Notes under the pieces: generated by a model
Database searches by the model: none
Seen by the model: only the letters and a program-made list of their open reading frames with translations
What the model was told of the DNA's origin: nothing
NCBI GenBank assembly: GCA_017644045.1
Contig: JAEPMI010000006.1
Span: 274,980 to 338,979 of the forward strand
Source of the DNA: Deltaproteobacteria bacterium
GTDB lineage: Bacteria; Myxococcota_A; Polyangia; Polyangiales; Houyiibacteriaceae
Direction of reading: 5' to 3'
DNA length: 64,000 nt
In this document: piece by piece, positions 19,595-30,200 of the stretch
Layout of the letters: each line of letters begins with the position of its first letter
Position numbering within the stretch: the stretch's first letter is position 1
Position numbers and translations under genes: made by a program

Positions 19595-21544
19595 GTGACA
19601 CTGGAGATACCTGAAGACTTCTCGAAACACTTCGCCGCCTGGGTACGGATCGAGCCGCGCTGTCGCGAGGACGACTTTGAGGAGGGGGTCCGCGCCCCCA
19701 TCGCCGATCCCCTCTGGATGCTCGCCCGCCAGTGGCAAACCGGAGAGTCGCGGGGGGAAGACGCTGGATCCCCCATACGAGTGTCGCTCTCGCACAGCAT
19801 TCAACGAGTCGATCACCTAACCATCGGGGACGGCGACCCGTCACCCATCGGCGCGGTTCCCGTAGAGGCGGTGGTGGAGCAGGTCGCGCTCGAGCTGGAG
19901 CTCGACTACCGTGAGCGGGTACGTGTCGGCCAGGACTTCGAGCGGCGGCTGCGAACACTCCTGGAGGCGGAAGGCACGCTCGATGGCTTGTCGACGCTCC
20001 TCGACGAGCTGCGAAGGGACGAGAGGTACGGGTTCCCCCGGTCCCCTCGCGTCCCGCCGCACGAGCTGGATCAAGCGACCCAGCGATTCGCGCGCTTCAT
20101 GCGCGGACGCGTGGTCGACGGCGCCGCCGTGTTGGCCGGTGCCGTGCGGGCTCCCTCGGGATCGCCGCTCGACGACGCCGCGCTGACGGCACTCCAGCAG
20201 GAGGTTGCAGAGTGGTATGGGAACGTCTGCGCGCGTCCCACGCCGGGAGACCGACCCAGTTGGCAGAGCGAAAAGCTCTCCCACGAGTTCCAGCTCTCGT
20301 CCGCGTCGAGCGTGGACGAGGAGGGAACCCGTCTCGTCGCACCGCAGTACCAGAATGGAACGGTCGACTGGTACACCTTCTCGGCCGGCTCATCGGCGGG
20401 GAGCTCCTGGGACGCAAGTCCGACGCCCCTGGTGACGACCCCCACGCGAATCCAAGTGAGCGGCAACTCACCCCGCTGGTGGGCCTTCGAAGACGGCCAC
20501 ACCGACTTCGGCTCGATGGACGTCGCAAAACCCGACCTCGGCAAGCTGCTGCTGATGGAGATGGCCTTGGTCTACGGTGACGATTGGTTCTCAGTCCCCC
20601 TACCCGTCCCGCTCGCCAGTCTCGTGCGAGTCGACGACCTTCATGTGCAGAACGTGTTTGGAGAGGAGACGAAAGTGCGGCCCGTGGGACCGATGGACGC
20701 GGACCCCGCGGGGCGCTTCGAGCTCTTCACCATCTCCAACGCCGAGAGTCCTCTCGCGCCAGGCCTCGCGGCAGAAAGCGACACGGGAGAGCGGGTGCCT
20801 CTCCTGCTCATTCCGCCAACGAGTGGCTTCCGCCAGGAGTCGCAACCGCTGGAGGAGGTGCGCTTTCTGAGGGACGAGAACGCGAACATGGTGTGGGGCG
20901 TCGAGCACTTGGTCCCCAATGGACTTGGACGGCCCGTCCGAGGATTCGACGCGCAGCTCGAACGCACTCGGCGGCAGGCCGAGAGGGAACGCGCCGGTCT
21001 GGAAGAGCTCGTTCGCACCCTCAGGGAACAGGTGGAGGACCCGGCGCTACCGGTCGAGGAGCGACACCTACGACGCGCCGCTCTGCGTCTCGCCATGGCT
21101 CGGCTGGAGGAGCTCGACCCTCACGTGGCGCCGACCCCGTCGCAATCCGAGACGCCCCGCTACCGGCTCGCCACCACCGTTCCCGCCAACTGGATCCCCT
21201 TCATTCCGGATCGACCTCCGCAGCCCCACGCCGCGCAGGCGCGAGTCGAGTTGCGCCGGGCGCAGATGCTTCGTCCGACGGATCACGCACGCATGGTGGG
21301 TCTCGGAACCGCGGAACCCGAACCCATCTCTGCGATGTCACGCCTACTGGCCATGCACGAGGACGCGCTCCTCTGGCTTCGCGAAGAAGTGGTCCCCCGG
21401 GCCGGTGTCCGGGTGCAGCTCACCAAGCAACGCACTCGCTGGACCGACGGGAGCACCCACGTCTGGCTAGGACGCAAAGTCCTCACCGGTCGCGGCGAAG
21501 GCGCGAGCGGTCTCCGCTTCGACGCCGTTGGTGGAGGCCACTGA
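19595..21544 (+). CDS. Conserved-looking 649-residue protein of the giant-gene cluster
   Basis: It starts with GTG behind a strong purine-rich ribosome site. There is no signal peptide or membrane helix. The N-terminal region has a striking aromatic segment (residues about 45-65, PLWMLARQWQTGE then RGEDAGSP) that looks like a family signature. Residues about 450-510 are strongly charged and likely form a coiled coil (ERTRRQAERERAGLEELV). The C-terminal third contains ATTVPANWIPFIP and a basic end. No enzyme motif was found. The TGA overlaps the next ATG by one base, so it should be made in proportion with the metallophosphatase. The family is not recognised. Confidence 0.75.
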   Translation: MTLEIPEDFSKHFAAWVRIEPRCREDDFEEGVRAPIADPLWMLARQWQTGESRGEDAGSPIRVSLSHSIQRVDHLTIGDGDPSPIGAVPVEAVVEQVALELELDYRERVRVGQDFERRLRTLLEAEGTLDGLSTLLDELRRDERYGFPRSPRVPPHELDQATQRFARFMRGRVVDGAAVLAGAVRAPSGSPLDDAALTALQQEVAEWYGNVCARPTPGDRPSWQSEKLSHEFQLSSASSVDEEGTRLVAPQYQNGTVDWYTFSAGSSAGSSWDASPTPLVTTPTRIQVSGNSPRWWAFEDGHTDFGSMDVAKPDLGKLLLMEMALVYGDDWFSVPLPVPLASLVRVDDLHVQNVFGEETKVRPVGPMDADPAGRFELFTISNAESPLAPGLAAESDTGERVPLLLIPPTSGFRQESQPLEEVRFLRDENANMVWGVEHLVPNGLGRPVRGFDAQLERTRRQAERERAGLEELVRTLREQVEDPALPVEERHLRRAALRLAMARLEELDPHVAPTPSQSETPRYRLATTVPANWIPFIPDRPPQPHAAQARVELRRAQMLRPTDHARMVGLGTAEPEPISAMSRLLAMHEDALLWLREEVVPRAGVRVQLTKQRTRWTDGSTHVWLGRKVLTGRGEGASGLRFDAVGGGH

Positions 21545-23796
21545 TGCCCTTCGTCTCGTTGGCCACTCGCATGCCTAACACCTCCGTCCTCGCCGGGCCC
21601 ATCCTTCGCAGGGTGACAGCGAACTCCGTCACCGTGTGGGTGGCGATGCGCTCGCCGGCCAACTCACCCACCAAGTTAACCTTGGACGTCTTCCTGAATG
21701 GCACGCAAATCTTCACCTCGGGGAAGACCGACTTGGTCCAAGTCGGCTCCAAGCTGGCGCTCGGCTGCGTCACTGCCTACGCCGGTCCTGCACAGGCCCT
21801 TACATCGGGAAAGATCTACGAATACGACCTTCGCTTCGGAGACTCGGACGTCAACCTCGCGGACTTGGCGCCGGAAGTCATTTTCGACGGGGCCTCTCGT
21901 CCCTCGTTCGCTCTGCCGGGCCCAAGGAAGGATCTCGTGATCGTCACCGGCTCGTGCCGGAAGCCTCATGGCCCAGGGAACGACGCCCTCGCTCTGCTTC
22001 ACGACAAGATCGAGAGCACCCTGGACGATCCCGCCAAACGGCCGCAGCTCCTGCTGCTCACCGGCGACCAGATCTATGCCGACGACGTCGCGGGGGCCCT
22101 GCTCCACCTGATTCTGGACGCAGAGGAGACGCTCATCGGTTCTGACGAGTCACTCCCGGCGTGGGGAAGAATCCGCGACTTGAAGCCCAGCCATCGAGGC
22201 CGCATCGGCGACCCGAGGTTCGTCGACGGAGACCGCATCGGATTCTTTACCTCCGAGCATTCCGACAGCCACCTGCTCAGCCTCTCGGAATATCTACTCA
22301 TGTACCTGTTTGCCTGGTCACCGGTGCTTTGGACGGGCAACCAGACTGAGCTCATCCTACCCACGTTCGAGGAGGCAACGGGAGACCCTAGCCATGCCTC
22401 TGGAGAGCCTCGAATCTACCCATACCACGCATCCGCCGCTCAGACTCCAAATCCGAAAGCGACACAGTTTACTTCCGAATGTGCTCGACTGAAGAGCTTT
22501 CACGACGATCTGCCACGAGTCAGACGAGCCCTAGCAAACATCCCAAGTCTGATGATGTTCGACGATCATGAGGTTACCGACGACTGGAACATCAACGGAT
22601 GGTGGTGCGATCGCACACTACGATACGACGACGCTCGCCAAGTGATGACGAACGGACTGACCGCGTTTGCCCTCTGTCAGGCTTGGGGCAACACACCGGA
22701 GCGGTTCGAACCGGGCCGGTGGGGCAATGAGGTCGTTACTGCCGTCCGAGGAGGCGCCACGTCGGACGACATGGACATCTTGGACAATGCTCTCCTGCCC
22801 CCCAGGAACGCTCCGTTCAAGAACGGCGGAACACTCAGCACGCCCGTGAGCGTCGGAGACCGATGGGCATTCGACCTCGTGTACGAAGACTTCCATCTGA
22901 TCGCGATGGACACCCGCACCGCGCGACGCTTCCCAGACGTTGAGAATGGACCGGCGCACAAGGCAATTGGGTTCCCGGAACTAATAGGGCCCACCGAGCT
23001 TCTGGAGCAAGTTCCCCCGTTTCAAAAGCCTATGGCCGTCGTCCTATTTCCACCGCCACTGATGGGATGGCCGATAATCGAGTCGGCTCAAGCAGGACGG
23101 TCTGGAGCGGCTCGATTCCGCGACGACTGTGAAGCCCCCGGCCTTCGACCAGAGTTCTTGGAACGAACGCTAACTGCGTTCGCGCGCTCCGCGCCCCTAT
23201 CCAATGGCAAGAAGCGAGCGTTGGTATCCGTACTGTCTGGCGATATTCACTTCACGTTTGGCGCACTCATCAGGTACGAATCCACCCGTGGATTTGAGGA
23301 ACCAAATCCACCGACACCGTCTGAGCTAATCATACTGTCTCTCACATCAAGCGCCCTGAAGAACCGGCCGAAGACTGTCGATCGACTAGGGCTCACCCTG
23401 ATCGGCATCAACAGACTGGCCGGATCAACCACAGCAGACCGAACGGTAGTCGGCGACAACTCGCGCGCCGCCTTCGAGCCTAGAAGCTGGGTGCTCCCGC
23501 TCGGTGCGAACATGAGCGATGCAGAGAAATGGGCCTTGTCCTTCTGTGACATGCGCCGAATTAACCTCGAGCCAGCGGGATGGCGGTCTGTGGTCTTACG
23601 CGACTCGGACCTGAACTTCATACCTTATTCGTGGCGGTATGCTGTCGAGATGCTCTTCGATCCGGCGGGACACGGCTTTGTACTATCAGACAACAGCTTT
23701 GCCACGCTGACGTTTTCGTCCGGGGGCACCCTTCGCTTTCAGGCGTCCATGCAGAGACTACGGCTTGAATCAGACGTATCCTCGGTACTGTCATGA
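21544..23796 (+). CDS. PhoD-like metallophosphatase / alkaline phosphatase D-type
   Basis: The 750-residue product starts at ATG 21544, fused to the upstream TGA. An N-terminal fibronectin-like beta domain (about residues 15-110, GPILRRVTANSVTVWV) precedes a PhoD-type metallophosphatase core with GSC (about 136), LTGDQIYADD (about 173-182), MMFDDHEVTDDW (about 336-347) and VLSGDIHF (about 564-571). Classical PhoD enzymes are exported by the Tat pathway and hydrolyse phosphodiesters; this one has no signal peptide and so appears cytoplasmic or carried by the cluster's own proteins. It is also longer than usual, with a C-terminal extension. It is the only gene of the five with a clear enzymatic prediction. 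Confidence 0.85.
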   Translation: MPFVSLATRMPNTSVLAGPILRRVTANSVTVWVAMRSPANSPTKLTLDVFLNGTQIFTSGKTDLVQVGSKLALGCVTAYAGPAQALTSGKIYEYDLRFGDSDVNLADLAPEVIFDGASRPSFALPGPRKDLVIVTGSCRKPHGPGNDALALLHDKIESTLDDPAKRPQLLLLTGDQIYADDVAGALLHLILDAEETLIGSDESLPAWGRIRDLKPSHRGRIGDPRFVDGDRIGFFTSEHSDSHLLSLSEYLLMYLFAWSPVLWTGNQTELILPTFEEATGDPSHASGEPRIYPYHASAAQTPNPKATQFTSECARLKSFHDDLPRVRRALANIPSLMMFDDHEVTDDWNINGWWCDRTLRYDDARQVMTNGLTAFALCQAWGNTPERFEPGRWGNEVVTAVRGGATSDDMDILDNALLPPRNAPFKNGGTLSTPVSVGDRWAFDLVYEDFHLIAMDTRTARRFPDVENGPAHKAIGFPELIGPTELLEQVPPFQKPMAVVLFPPPLMGWPIIESAQAGRSGAARFRDDCEAPGLRPEFLERTLTAFARSAPLSNGKKRALVSVLSGDIHFTFGALIRYESTRGFEEPNPPTPSELIILSLTSSALKNRPKTVDRLGLTLIGINRLAGSTTADRTVVGDNSRAAFEPRSWVLPLGANMSDAEKWALSFCDMRRINLEPAGWRSVVLRDSDLNFIPYSWRYAVEMLFDPAGHGFVLSDNSFATLTFSSGGTLRFQASMQRLRLESDVSSVLS

Positions 23797-26700
23797 GTGA
23801 CGATGACGGCGCCGAGGCGGTTCGACTCGAGCTGGAGCGGTTGCTCGCTCCGATCTTGGATGCTGCGGCCAATCGCAGCGCGTTACGTAGCCTGCTCGTT
23901 CAACTCGGAGTGAACGCCAGCCGGTTGCCTCTGGACGTTCTCGACGAGGTCGGGGGTCTGGTGGCGGAGATCGAGGCCCTCAGCGAGAACGTGCCTACGA
24001 GCCTGGACGACCTACCGGAGCTACTGGCCCTCCTGGAGGCGCTGGCGTCGCTTCTCGAGTCCTGTGCTCAGTTGGGGGAGCTGTTTGAGTCTTCGACCTT
24101 GGACGTGTCCTCAGAACGAGTGCTCAAAGTCGGCGAGAGAGTCGTACCGCTGCTCATCATTCGGTACCTGGAGGGACGCGCCCCCGCAGCGGTGCAGCTG
24201 CTCGGGCTCATCGGAGTGCTAGGGCCTCGAGAAGAAGCAGCACTTCCACAGGAACTGGAAAGCGACGACGGGCTCTTCGACCTCCCCCCGGCGGTTCCGA
24301 GCTTCGACTGGAGTGCTCTCGGAGCCTTCATGATGGATCCCCCTGCGGCTCTACGCGAGCGGTATTGGCCGGGTGCACTCGATAGCGAGCAGGACGCGGT
24401 CGAGCTTTCGGAGCGTTTGGGGCCTCGTCTCGCGGCTGTGGCTGCCAGCTTTGGTCTTCGGGCGAGCTACGGAATCGATCCGTTCGACGTCTCCTTGCGA
24501 GCGACTGCCGGCTCCGAAGAGGAGCGGCGGCGAGCGCTGAACCTCACCAATCCGGACGGGTCTTTCCTCATCGAGGTGGCCGTCGTCCCGTCAGAGGTCA
24601 CGGGCGGCCCCGGAGTTCGGTTGACCCCGGCCGGCGTCGTCAGCCTGGAGCGCCGGCTGGGCGACTGGATGCTGTCGTTGGCGGTGGATGGCGTTCTTCC
24701 TAGCTTCCTGCTGGGCGCGGATGGGGTGTCGACCAGCGGCGCCGCCGCGGCGGACTTCACTGCCAGCCTCGCACGATTGGGTGTGCCGGGAGAGCCAGCG
24801 CTGACGCTGGGCAGTCGCGAGGGCAGTCGTCTCGACCTCGGCTGGCTGAGCCTGGAAGCGAATCTCGAGACCCGAGGACCGGACTTCGGGCTGGCTTTCG
24901 AAGCCGCGGAGAGCGCAGTGGTCCTGCAACCTTCGGAGGGCGACGGCTTCCTGCAATACGTGCTGCCAGCCGATGGCCTCGAGGCGCCGTTCGATCTTTC
25001 GCTGAGCTGGTCCAAGCTTCGGGGGCTACAGCTTGCCGGTGGTATCGGTGTCGAAGTCGACATCCCCGTCGGCCTCTCCCTAGGCGGGGTCGTCGACCTC
25101 GAGTCGGTCTACTTGGCCCTGCAAGCGAGGGCCGACGAGCTGTCCGCCGCGCTCGGGCTCACCATCGGTGTCCACATCGGACCGCTCGACGGCGTGGTCG
25201 AGCGCGTGGGACTCCAACTTCGTTATCGCTGGGTGGACGACGACGGTTTGGAGTTGGCCTTCCTGCCTCCGACTGGGGCGGGCTTCTCCATCGATGCGGG
25301 GGTGACCGGGGGTGGGTTCCTCGAGTTCGACGCGGACAACGACCGGTACGCAGGGATTCTGGCGTTGAAGTTCGGCGAGATCGGGATCACGGCGATCGGT
25401 CTGATCACGACCAAGATGCCCGATGGGTCGGACGGTTTCTCGATGCTGGTGAACATCGGGGTGACCTTCGACCCGCCGATTCAGCTCTCGATGGGCTTCA
25501 CGCTCTCGGGCATCGGTGGCCTCATCGGGGTGAACCGCACGATGTCGATCGACGCGCTGCGGGAGGGAGTGAAGAACCGCACCCTCGACTCGATTCTCTT
25601 CCCCGAACCCGAGTGGGTCATCCCCAACGCCTCCAAGGTGATCAGCGATCTCCGCTCGGTGTTCCCACCCAAGGAGGGACGCTTCGTCGTCGGCCCGATG
25701 GTCAAGCTCGGCTACGGGAGCCCGAACTTCATCACTGCCGACATCGGCATCTTCCTCGAGCTCTTCGACCCCATTCGAATCGTGCTCCTGGGCCAGCTCT
25801 CGATGGAGCTGCCCACCCCAGAGGATGCGATCGTTCGGATCAACGTGGACATCGTCGGCGTTCTCGACTTCGAGAAGAAGGAGCTTTCTTTCCAGGCGTC
25901 GCTGTACGATTCGGGGATTCTATCTTTTGAGTTGTTCGGAGACGCAGCCTTCTTCCTCAGCTGGGGGTCGAAGCCGGAGTTTGCGTTCTCGTTGGGTGGT
26001 TTCCATCCGAACTTCACGCCCCCTCCGCCGCCTACCGTTTTTGCCGACATGCGCCGGCTGGGTCTGAACCTCAGCTCGGGCTCATCGTTTCAGCTCAGCT
26101 GTGGTTCGTACCAGGCGTTGACGCCGAACTCTCTTCAGTTCGGGGCACGAGCCGATCTCTACGCCGGCGTCTCGGGGGCGGAGGTCACGGGATACCTGAG
26201 CTTCGACACGCTCATCTACTTCGAACCATTCTCGTTCGACGTAGCCATCGGCGCGGGCGTCACGATTCGGTACAAGGGCTCGACACTCGCGGACGTGAGA
26301 GTCTCACTGAACCTCTCGGGTCCGACGCCATGGAGTGCGAAGGGAACGGCGACGGTCAAGGTTCTGTTCTGGGACATCGATGTCGACTTCCACAAGACCT
26401 GGGGTCGACGAGACGCAGCGCTTCCGGAGGCGAAGGATCCATGGCCGCAACTCGAAGCGTCACTTCGGCGCGCAGAGAGCTGGGGAGCACGCCTGCCAGA
26501 ACGGGCTTCGCTGGTCGAGGCGCTGCGAGCTGTCGACGCCGAGGAGACGGACGGGGGAGACGCCCCCGTGGTGGTGCATCCCGCGGGCACTCTCGAGATC
26601 CGTCAGAACGTCGCACCGCTGGAGACGACGCTCGAGAAGTTCGGCAATGCACCGGTGCTCGGCCACGATCGTTTTCGTGTCCAGAGCTTGGCGGTGGGCG

Positions 26701-27245
26701 AGACCACCCTGCCTTTCGAGCCCGTCGAGGAGTTCTTTGCGCGGGGGCAGTTCGAGAAGCTGACGAATGCCGAGAAACTGTCGGTTCCGTCATTCGAGCG
26801 AATGCCCGGCGGCATCCGGAGTCTTTCTTCCAGTACCGTCGCAGCCTCTGGCGCCCCCTCGAGCACTCCGGTCGGCTACGATTCGATTCTCATCAGGCCG
26901 GACCTCACGTCCGAGACCGGAGAAGATGGAGTGACGAGTTGGGTGCGACAGAAGCACCTGCTTGGGGGAAACTCGCAGAAGCGCTGCGCTCTGAGGACCC
27001 AGGGGAAAGCGCGGTTCGAACACGTCGGCGGGGGACTCGTGGAGGCGAGTGAAGAGCGATATGTGGTAGCGGACGCGGCGACGCTGGTTCGAGCGGAGTT
27101 GGACCCGCGCGTCGATCGGCTTTCCACGGGGATGACCCGGGCGCAGGCGGACCAAGCACTCGCGCAGCATCTCCGATTCCATCCCGCGGATCGTGACGCC
27201 CTCATCGTAGTCGGAGAGTACGAGCTGGACGAGGTCGCGGCGTGA
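23793..27245 (+). CDS. Giant DUF6603-like protein
   Basis: This 1,150-residue protein overlaps the previous gene by four bases (ATGA). The first 170 residues are Leu/Glu-rich helices (LLALLEALASLLESC). From about 300 to 850 it is a long succession of Gly-rich beta-strands (GLSLGGVVDLESVYLALQA; MGFTLSGIGGLIGV) with GGFHPNFTPP near 735, a pattern I associate with DUF6603 proteins; that family name is from memory and unverified. The beta-rich part could be a solenoid or an amphipathic lipid-contacting surface. The C-terminal 280 residues are mixed, ending in a helical tail. No signal peptide or catalytic motif is visible. Confidence 0.75.
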   Translation: MSDDDGAEAVRLELERLLAPILDAAANRSALRSLLVQLGVNASRLPLDVLDEVGGLVAEIEALSENVPTSLDDLPELLALLEALASLLESCAQLGELFESSTLDVSSERVLKVGERVVPLLIIRYLEGRAPAAVQLLGLIGVLGPREEAALPQELESDDGLFDLPPAVPSFDWSALGAFMMDPPAALRERYWPGALDSEQDAVELSERLGPRLAAVAASFGLRASYGIDPFDVSLRATAGSEEERRRALNLTNPDGSFLIEVAVVPSEVTGGPGVRLTPAGVVSLERRLGDWMLSLAVDGVLPSFLLGADGVSTSGAAAADFTASLARLGVPGEPALTLGSREGSRLDLGWLSLEANLETRGPDFGLAFEAAESAVVLQPSEGDGFLQYVLPADGLEAPFDLSLSWSKLRGLQLAGGIGVEVDIPVGLSLGGVVDLESVYLALQARADELSAALGLTIGVHIGPLDGVVERVGLQLRYRWVDDDGLELAFLPPTGAGFSIDAGVTGGGFLEFDADNDRYAGILALKFGEIGITAIGLITTKMPDGSDGFSMLVNIGVTFDPPIQLSMGFTLSGIGGLIGVNRTMSIDALREGVKNRTLDSILFPEPEWVIPNASKVISDLRSVFPPKEGRFVVGPMVKLGYGSPNFITADIGIFLELFDPIRIVLLGQLSMELPTPEDAIVRINVDIVGVLDFEKKELSFQASLYDSGILSFELFGDAAFFLSWGSKPEFAFSLGGFHPNFTPPPPPTVFADMRRLGLNLSSGSSFQLSCGSYQALTPNSLQFGARADLYAGVSGAEVTGYLSFDTLIYFEPFSFDVAIGAGVTIRYKGSTLADVRVSLNLSGPTPWSAKGTATVKVLFWDIDVDFHKTWGRRDAALPEAKDPWPQLEASLRRAESWGARLPERASLVEALRAVDAEETDGGDAPVVVHPAGTLEIRQNVAPLETTLEKFGNAPVLGHDRFRVQSLAVGETTLPFEPVEEFFARGQFEKLTNAEKLSVPSFERMPGGIRSLSSSTVAASGAPSSTPVGYDSILIRPDLTSETGEDGVTSWVRQKHLLGGNSQKRCALRTQGKARFEHVGGGLVEASEERYVVADAATLVRAELDPRVDRLSTGMTRAQADQALAQHLRFHPADRDALIVVGEYELDEVAA

Positions 27246-30200
27246 CGGTCTACTACCACTTCGTCTCGACCCTCCGCCAGGGCCTCGCCGGACAGATCGA
27301 GCGGTCGCCCGAGGGCAAGCGTGCGGTCATCGATCTCTCGCTCCAGGTGGCGCGCCGAAAGGTGGGGTCGGAGGAGTGGGATGCCAACGCATCTCCCGTC
27401 GCGAGGTCGGTGTACCTGTACGGCCCCGGCGATGTCACGGGCTTCGACCGGCGCATCGTGAGCCGGACCGATCCCGCTCCTCGTTCGGGGAACTTCGAGC
27501 CCAACTATTTCCCGGCGATCGAGTTTTCCGATCCTGATTTCGTCTGGCGCTTCAGCCCCGAACCACCGGACGGGCGCGGGCAGACGATGCCCTGGATCGC
27601 TCTCATCGTGCTTCATTCCGAAGAGTTCGAGATCCCCAAGCGTGGAACGAATCAGCGTCCGGCGATTCGCATCCACAGCCAGGAGAGCCTTCCCGATCCA
27701 TCCACGCTACGGCGCTGGTGCCACGTCCAGGGGACCTCGGGAGACGAATCGCTCGGTGCGGATGAGGAAGCTCGCGGAGAGGAGTTGGAGCGCCTCGCAG
27801 GGGAGGGTCCCGAGGTACTCGTCTCACGATTGATCTGCCCGCGGCGCTTGGCGCCGAAGACTCGGTATCGAGCCTTCGTGGTGCCCACGTATGCGCTCGG
27901 ACGAGCCGCCGGTCTGGACACTGCGGAAGCCTGGTCCGAGGTGGCCGAGCGTGGAGCCATCGACCCGGCCTGGGATCATCAGACACCGGACGAGATCGTT
28001 CTTCCCTACTTCTACGACTGGGAGTTCCAAACGAGTCAACGCGGCGATTTCGAGTTCCTCGTCCGGATGCTCGAGGGGCGTACTCTCGAGAATTTGGGAC
28101 TACGCGACCTGGACTGCACGAGCCCGGGCTTTGGTCTGACCGTCGAGGAGCCGCTCCGGTGGGAGGGCGCCCTGAAGAGCCTCGACACCACGTACACGAG
28201 CTGGGGGAGAGATCGACCCGGGACTTCGCAGCCCGAGCCCTTTCGAGTCCAGCTCGCGGCCCACGTACTCAACCGAAGCACCCCCACGGTGCAGGTCGAG
28301 CGGGCCCCGAATTTCGACCCCAACGGCGTGCTCGAGGAGTTCACGCCATCCTTGCTGAGCGACGGGAGGTCGGTTCGTTTCTACTGGAAGACGGCTGGCC
28401 CTACCGAGGGCGTTCTCGAGATCGGTCCAGAGAATCGCGATGGCACCTATCTCTACTCCTCGAGCCATGCCAGTGGCGGACTCGACAACGAACACGAGGT
28501 GGTCCTCCCGTTGGTTCCCGAACGGAGCTATCACGTCGCGATCGTCACGACAGCGAGCGGAAACACCACGCGAACTGGCGACGCCGGCGTGCGCGTCCCG
28601 CTGCCGGTGCTCACGCCGCCGATCTACGGACGCTGGCACGCAGCGCGCTCTCGAGTCTCGGCAGCCGCCGACGAAGGAGGCTGGCTCCATGAGCTGAACT
28701 TGGATCCCCGCCATCGCGCGGCCGCAGGACTCGGGTCGGAGGTGGTTCGCAAACAGCAAGAGGGACTCATGGCGTCCGCCTGGGACCAGATCGGAGCGGT
28801 GGAGGCCGCAAACGATTTGCTCCGACGCGCCCAACTCGGTCGCGAAGGTTCGCTACGGCTCCACCAACGTCTCGCCCGGCTTCCCCTCGAAGATTTCCTG
28901 AGGGTGACCGCGCCAGCGCAGAAGCGAGTCGTTCGGACCGGAGAGGACCAGGAGCGACGCACCGTTGCGACCGAGATTCCGGCACGGTCACAGATCCCTG
29001 CGGCGGCAGTCGCCCCGGCGTTTCGCCGAATCGCTCGAGCACGGGGTCCGCTCCGGAAGATTCAGGGGACACGACGTGGCGACATGCTCGCGCGAATGGC
29101 CGCCGGAGAGCTCTCTCCCGCTGGGCCGCCACCCGAGTTGCCAGGTATCGTCGGCCTCTGCGACGTGTCTCGCTCGCTCGCTGCCGCGCATGCGGCCACG
29201 CTCGTGCCCCATGTCACCCTCACCGCAACCGCGGCCCCCACGAACGACGGCGAGCGCTATGACGTGACCGTGTCCTGGGTCACCGAGCGAGCGAGTCGTC
29301 GCGAGGCGAGCGGCGACCTCGGCTTCGCTGGCACCAAGCCCGCCACCGGCCACGAGTCGTTTGGGCCGTTCGCCTTTCCACCGGGAGCTTCGACCGGCAC
29401 CGGGAGCCCGAGTGGGGGTGTCGTCAGCGGGGGTTCGTTGGGCGGTCCGGGAGTGGTCCTGCCCATGGCAGCACAGCACCATTTCCGGCTCGAGTGCGAG
29501 GGACCGTTCGGCACCACCGTCGCCAGTACGTCCGTCACGGTCAGCTCGACAGGGATGGTGACGCAAGGGCCGCCCGCGTTGGAGTCGAGCGAGGAGCCAC
29601 GTGATTCTGCCGTGCGGCTCTGCGAACGGAAGATGCGGTGTGCTGACGTGAAGTCCGCGGTCGCGTCCGCATTCGAGTCGATCGGAATCGACGGACAAGT
29701 GGACGTGGCGAACGCGGCCTGCTTCGCTTTCGATGAGCTGAGGCCCCCACCACCCACTCCCGCCCCGCCAGTTCGTGGCATCGCGTGGCTAGAGAAGCTG
29801 CGTAGCGACGTCCTCTCGGCTCTCGACCCGAACGAGACCGTTCGAACACGCGCCGAGCGCCGAGTCCCGGTGATCGCCAAGCGAGTCGCCGACGGATGGA
29901 ACGGTGACCCACTCGACGAAATCATCGCGCATCCGGTCTTCCCACAACCGATGTACGAGCCACTCCGTGATCTGTCCAAGTCGCATGTCTTGCCAGGGGT
30001 GGAGACGGTCCCGCAGAACACCGTCGGACTGTTGAAGACCAACGGACGGTTCCTCGAGTCGTACATGGTTGGCATCAACCACGAGCTATCGCGCGAGCTG
30101 TTGTGGCGCGGGTATCCGACTGACCAGCGCGGGACCTACTGTAGCCAGTTCTGGCGCGTCGACGAGTTCGTGCCCGATGACGAGCAGGTCGACGAAGACG

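Noticed and set aside
20584-21543. A 320-codon upstream extension of the PhoD-like gene
   Set aside because: It overlaps the well-supported 649-residue gene in another frame, and the ATG at 21544 overlaps that gene's stop like the other junctions of the cluster.
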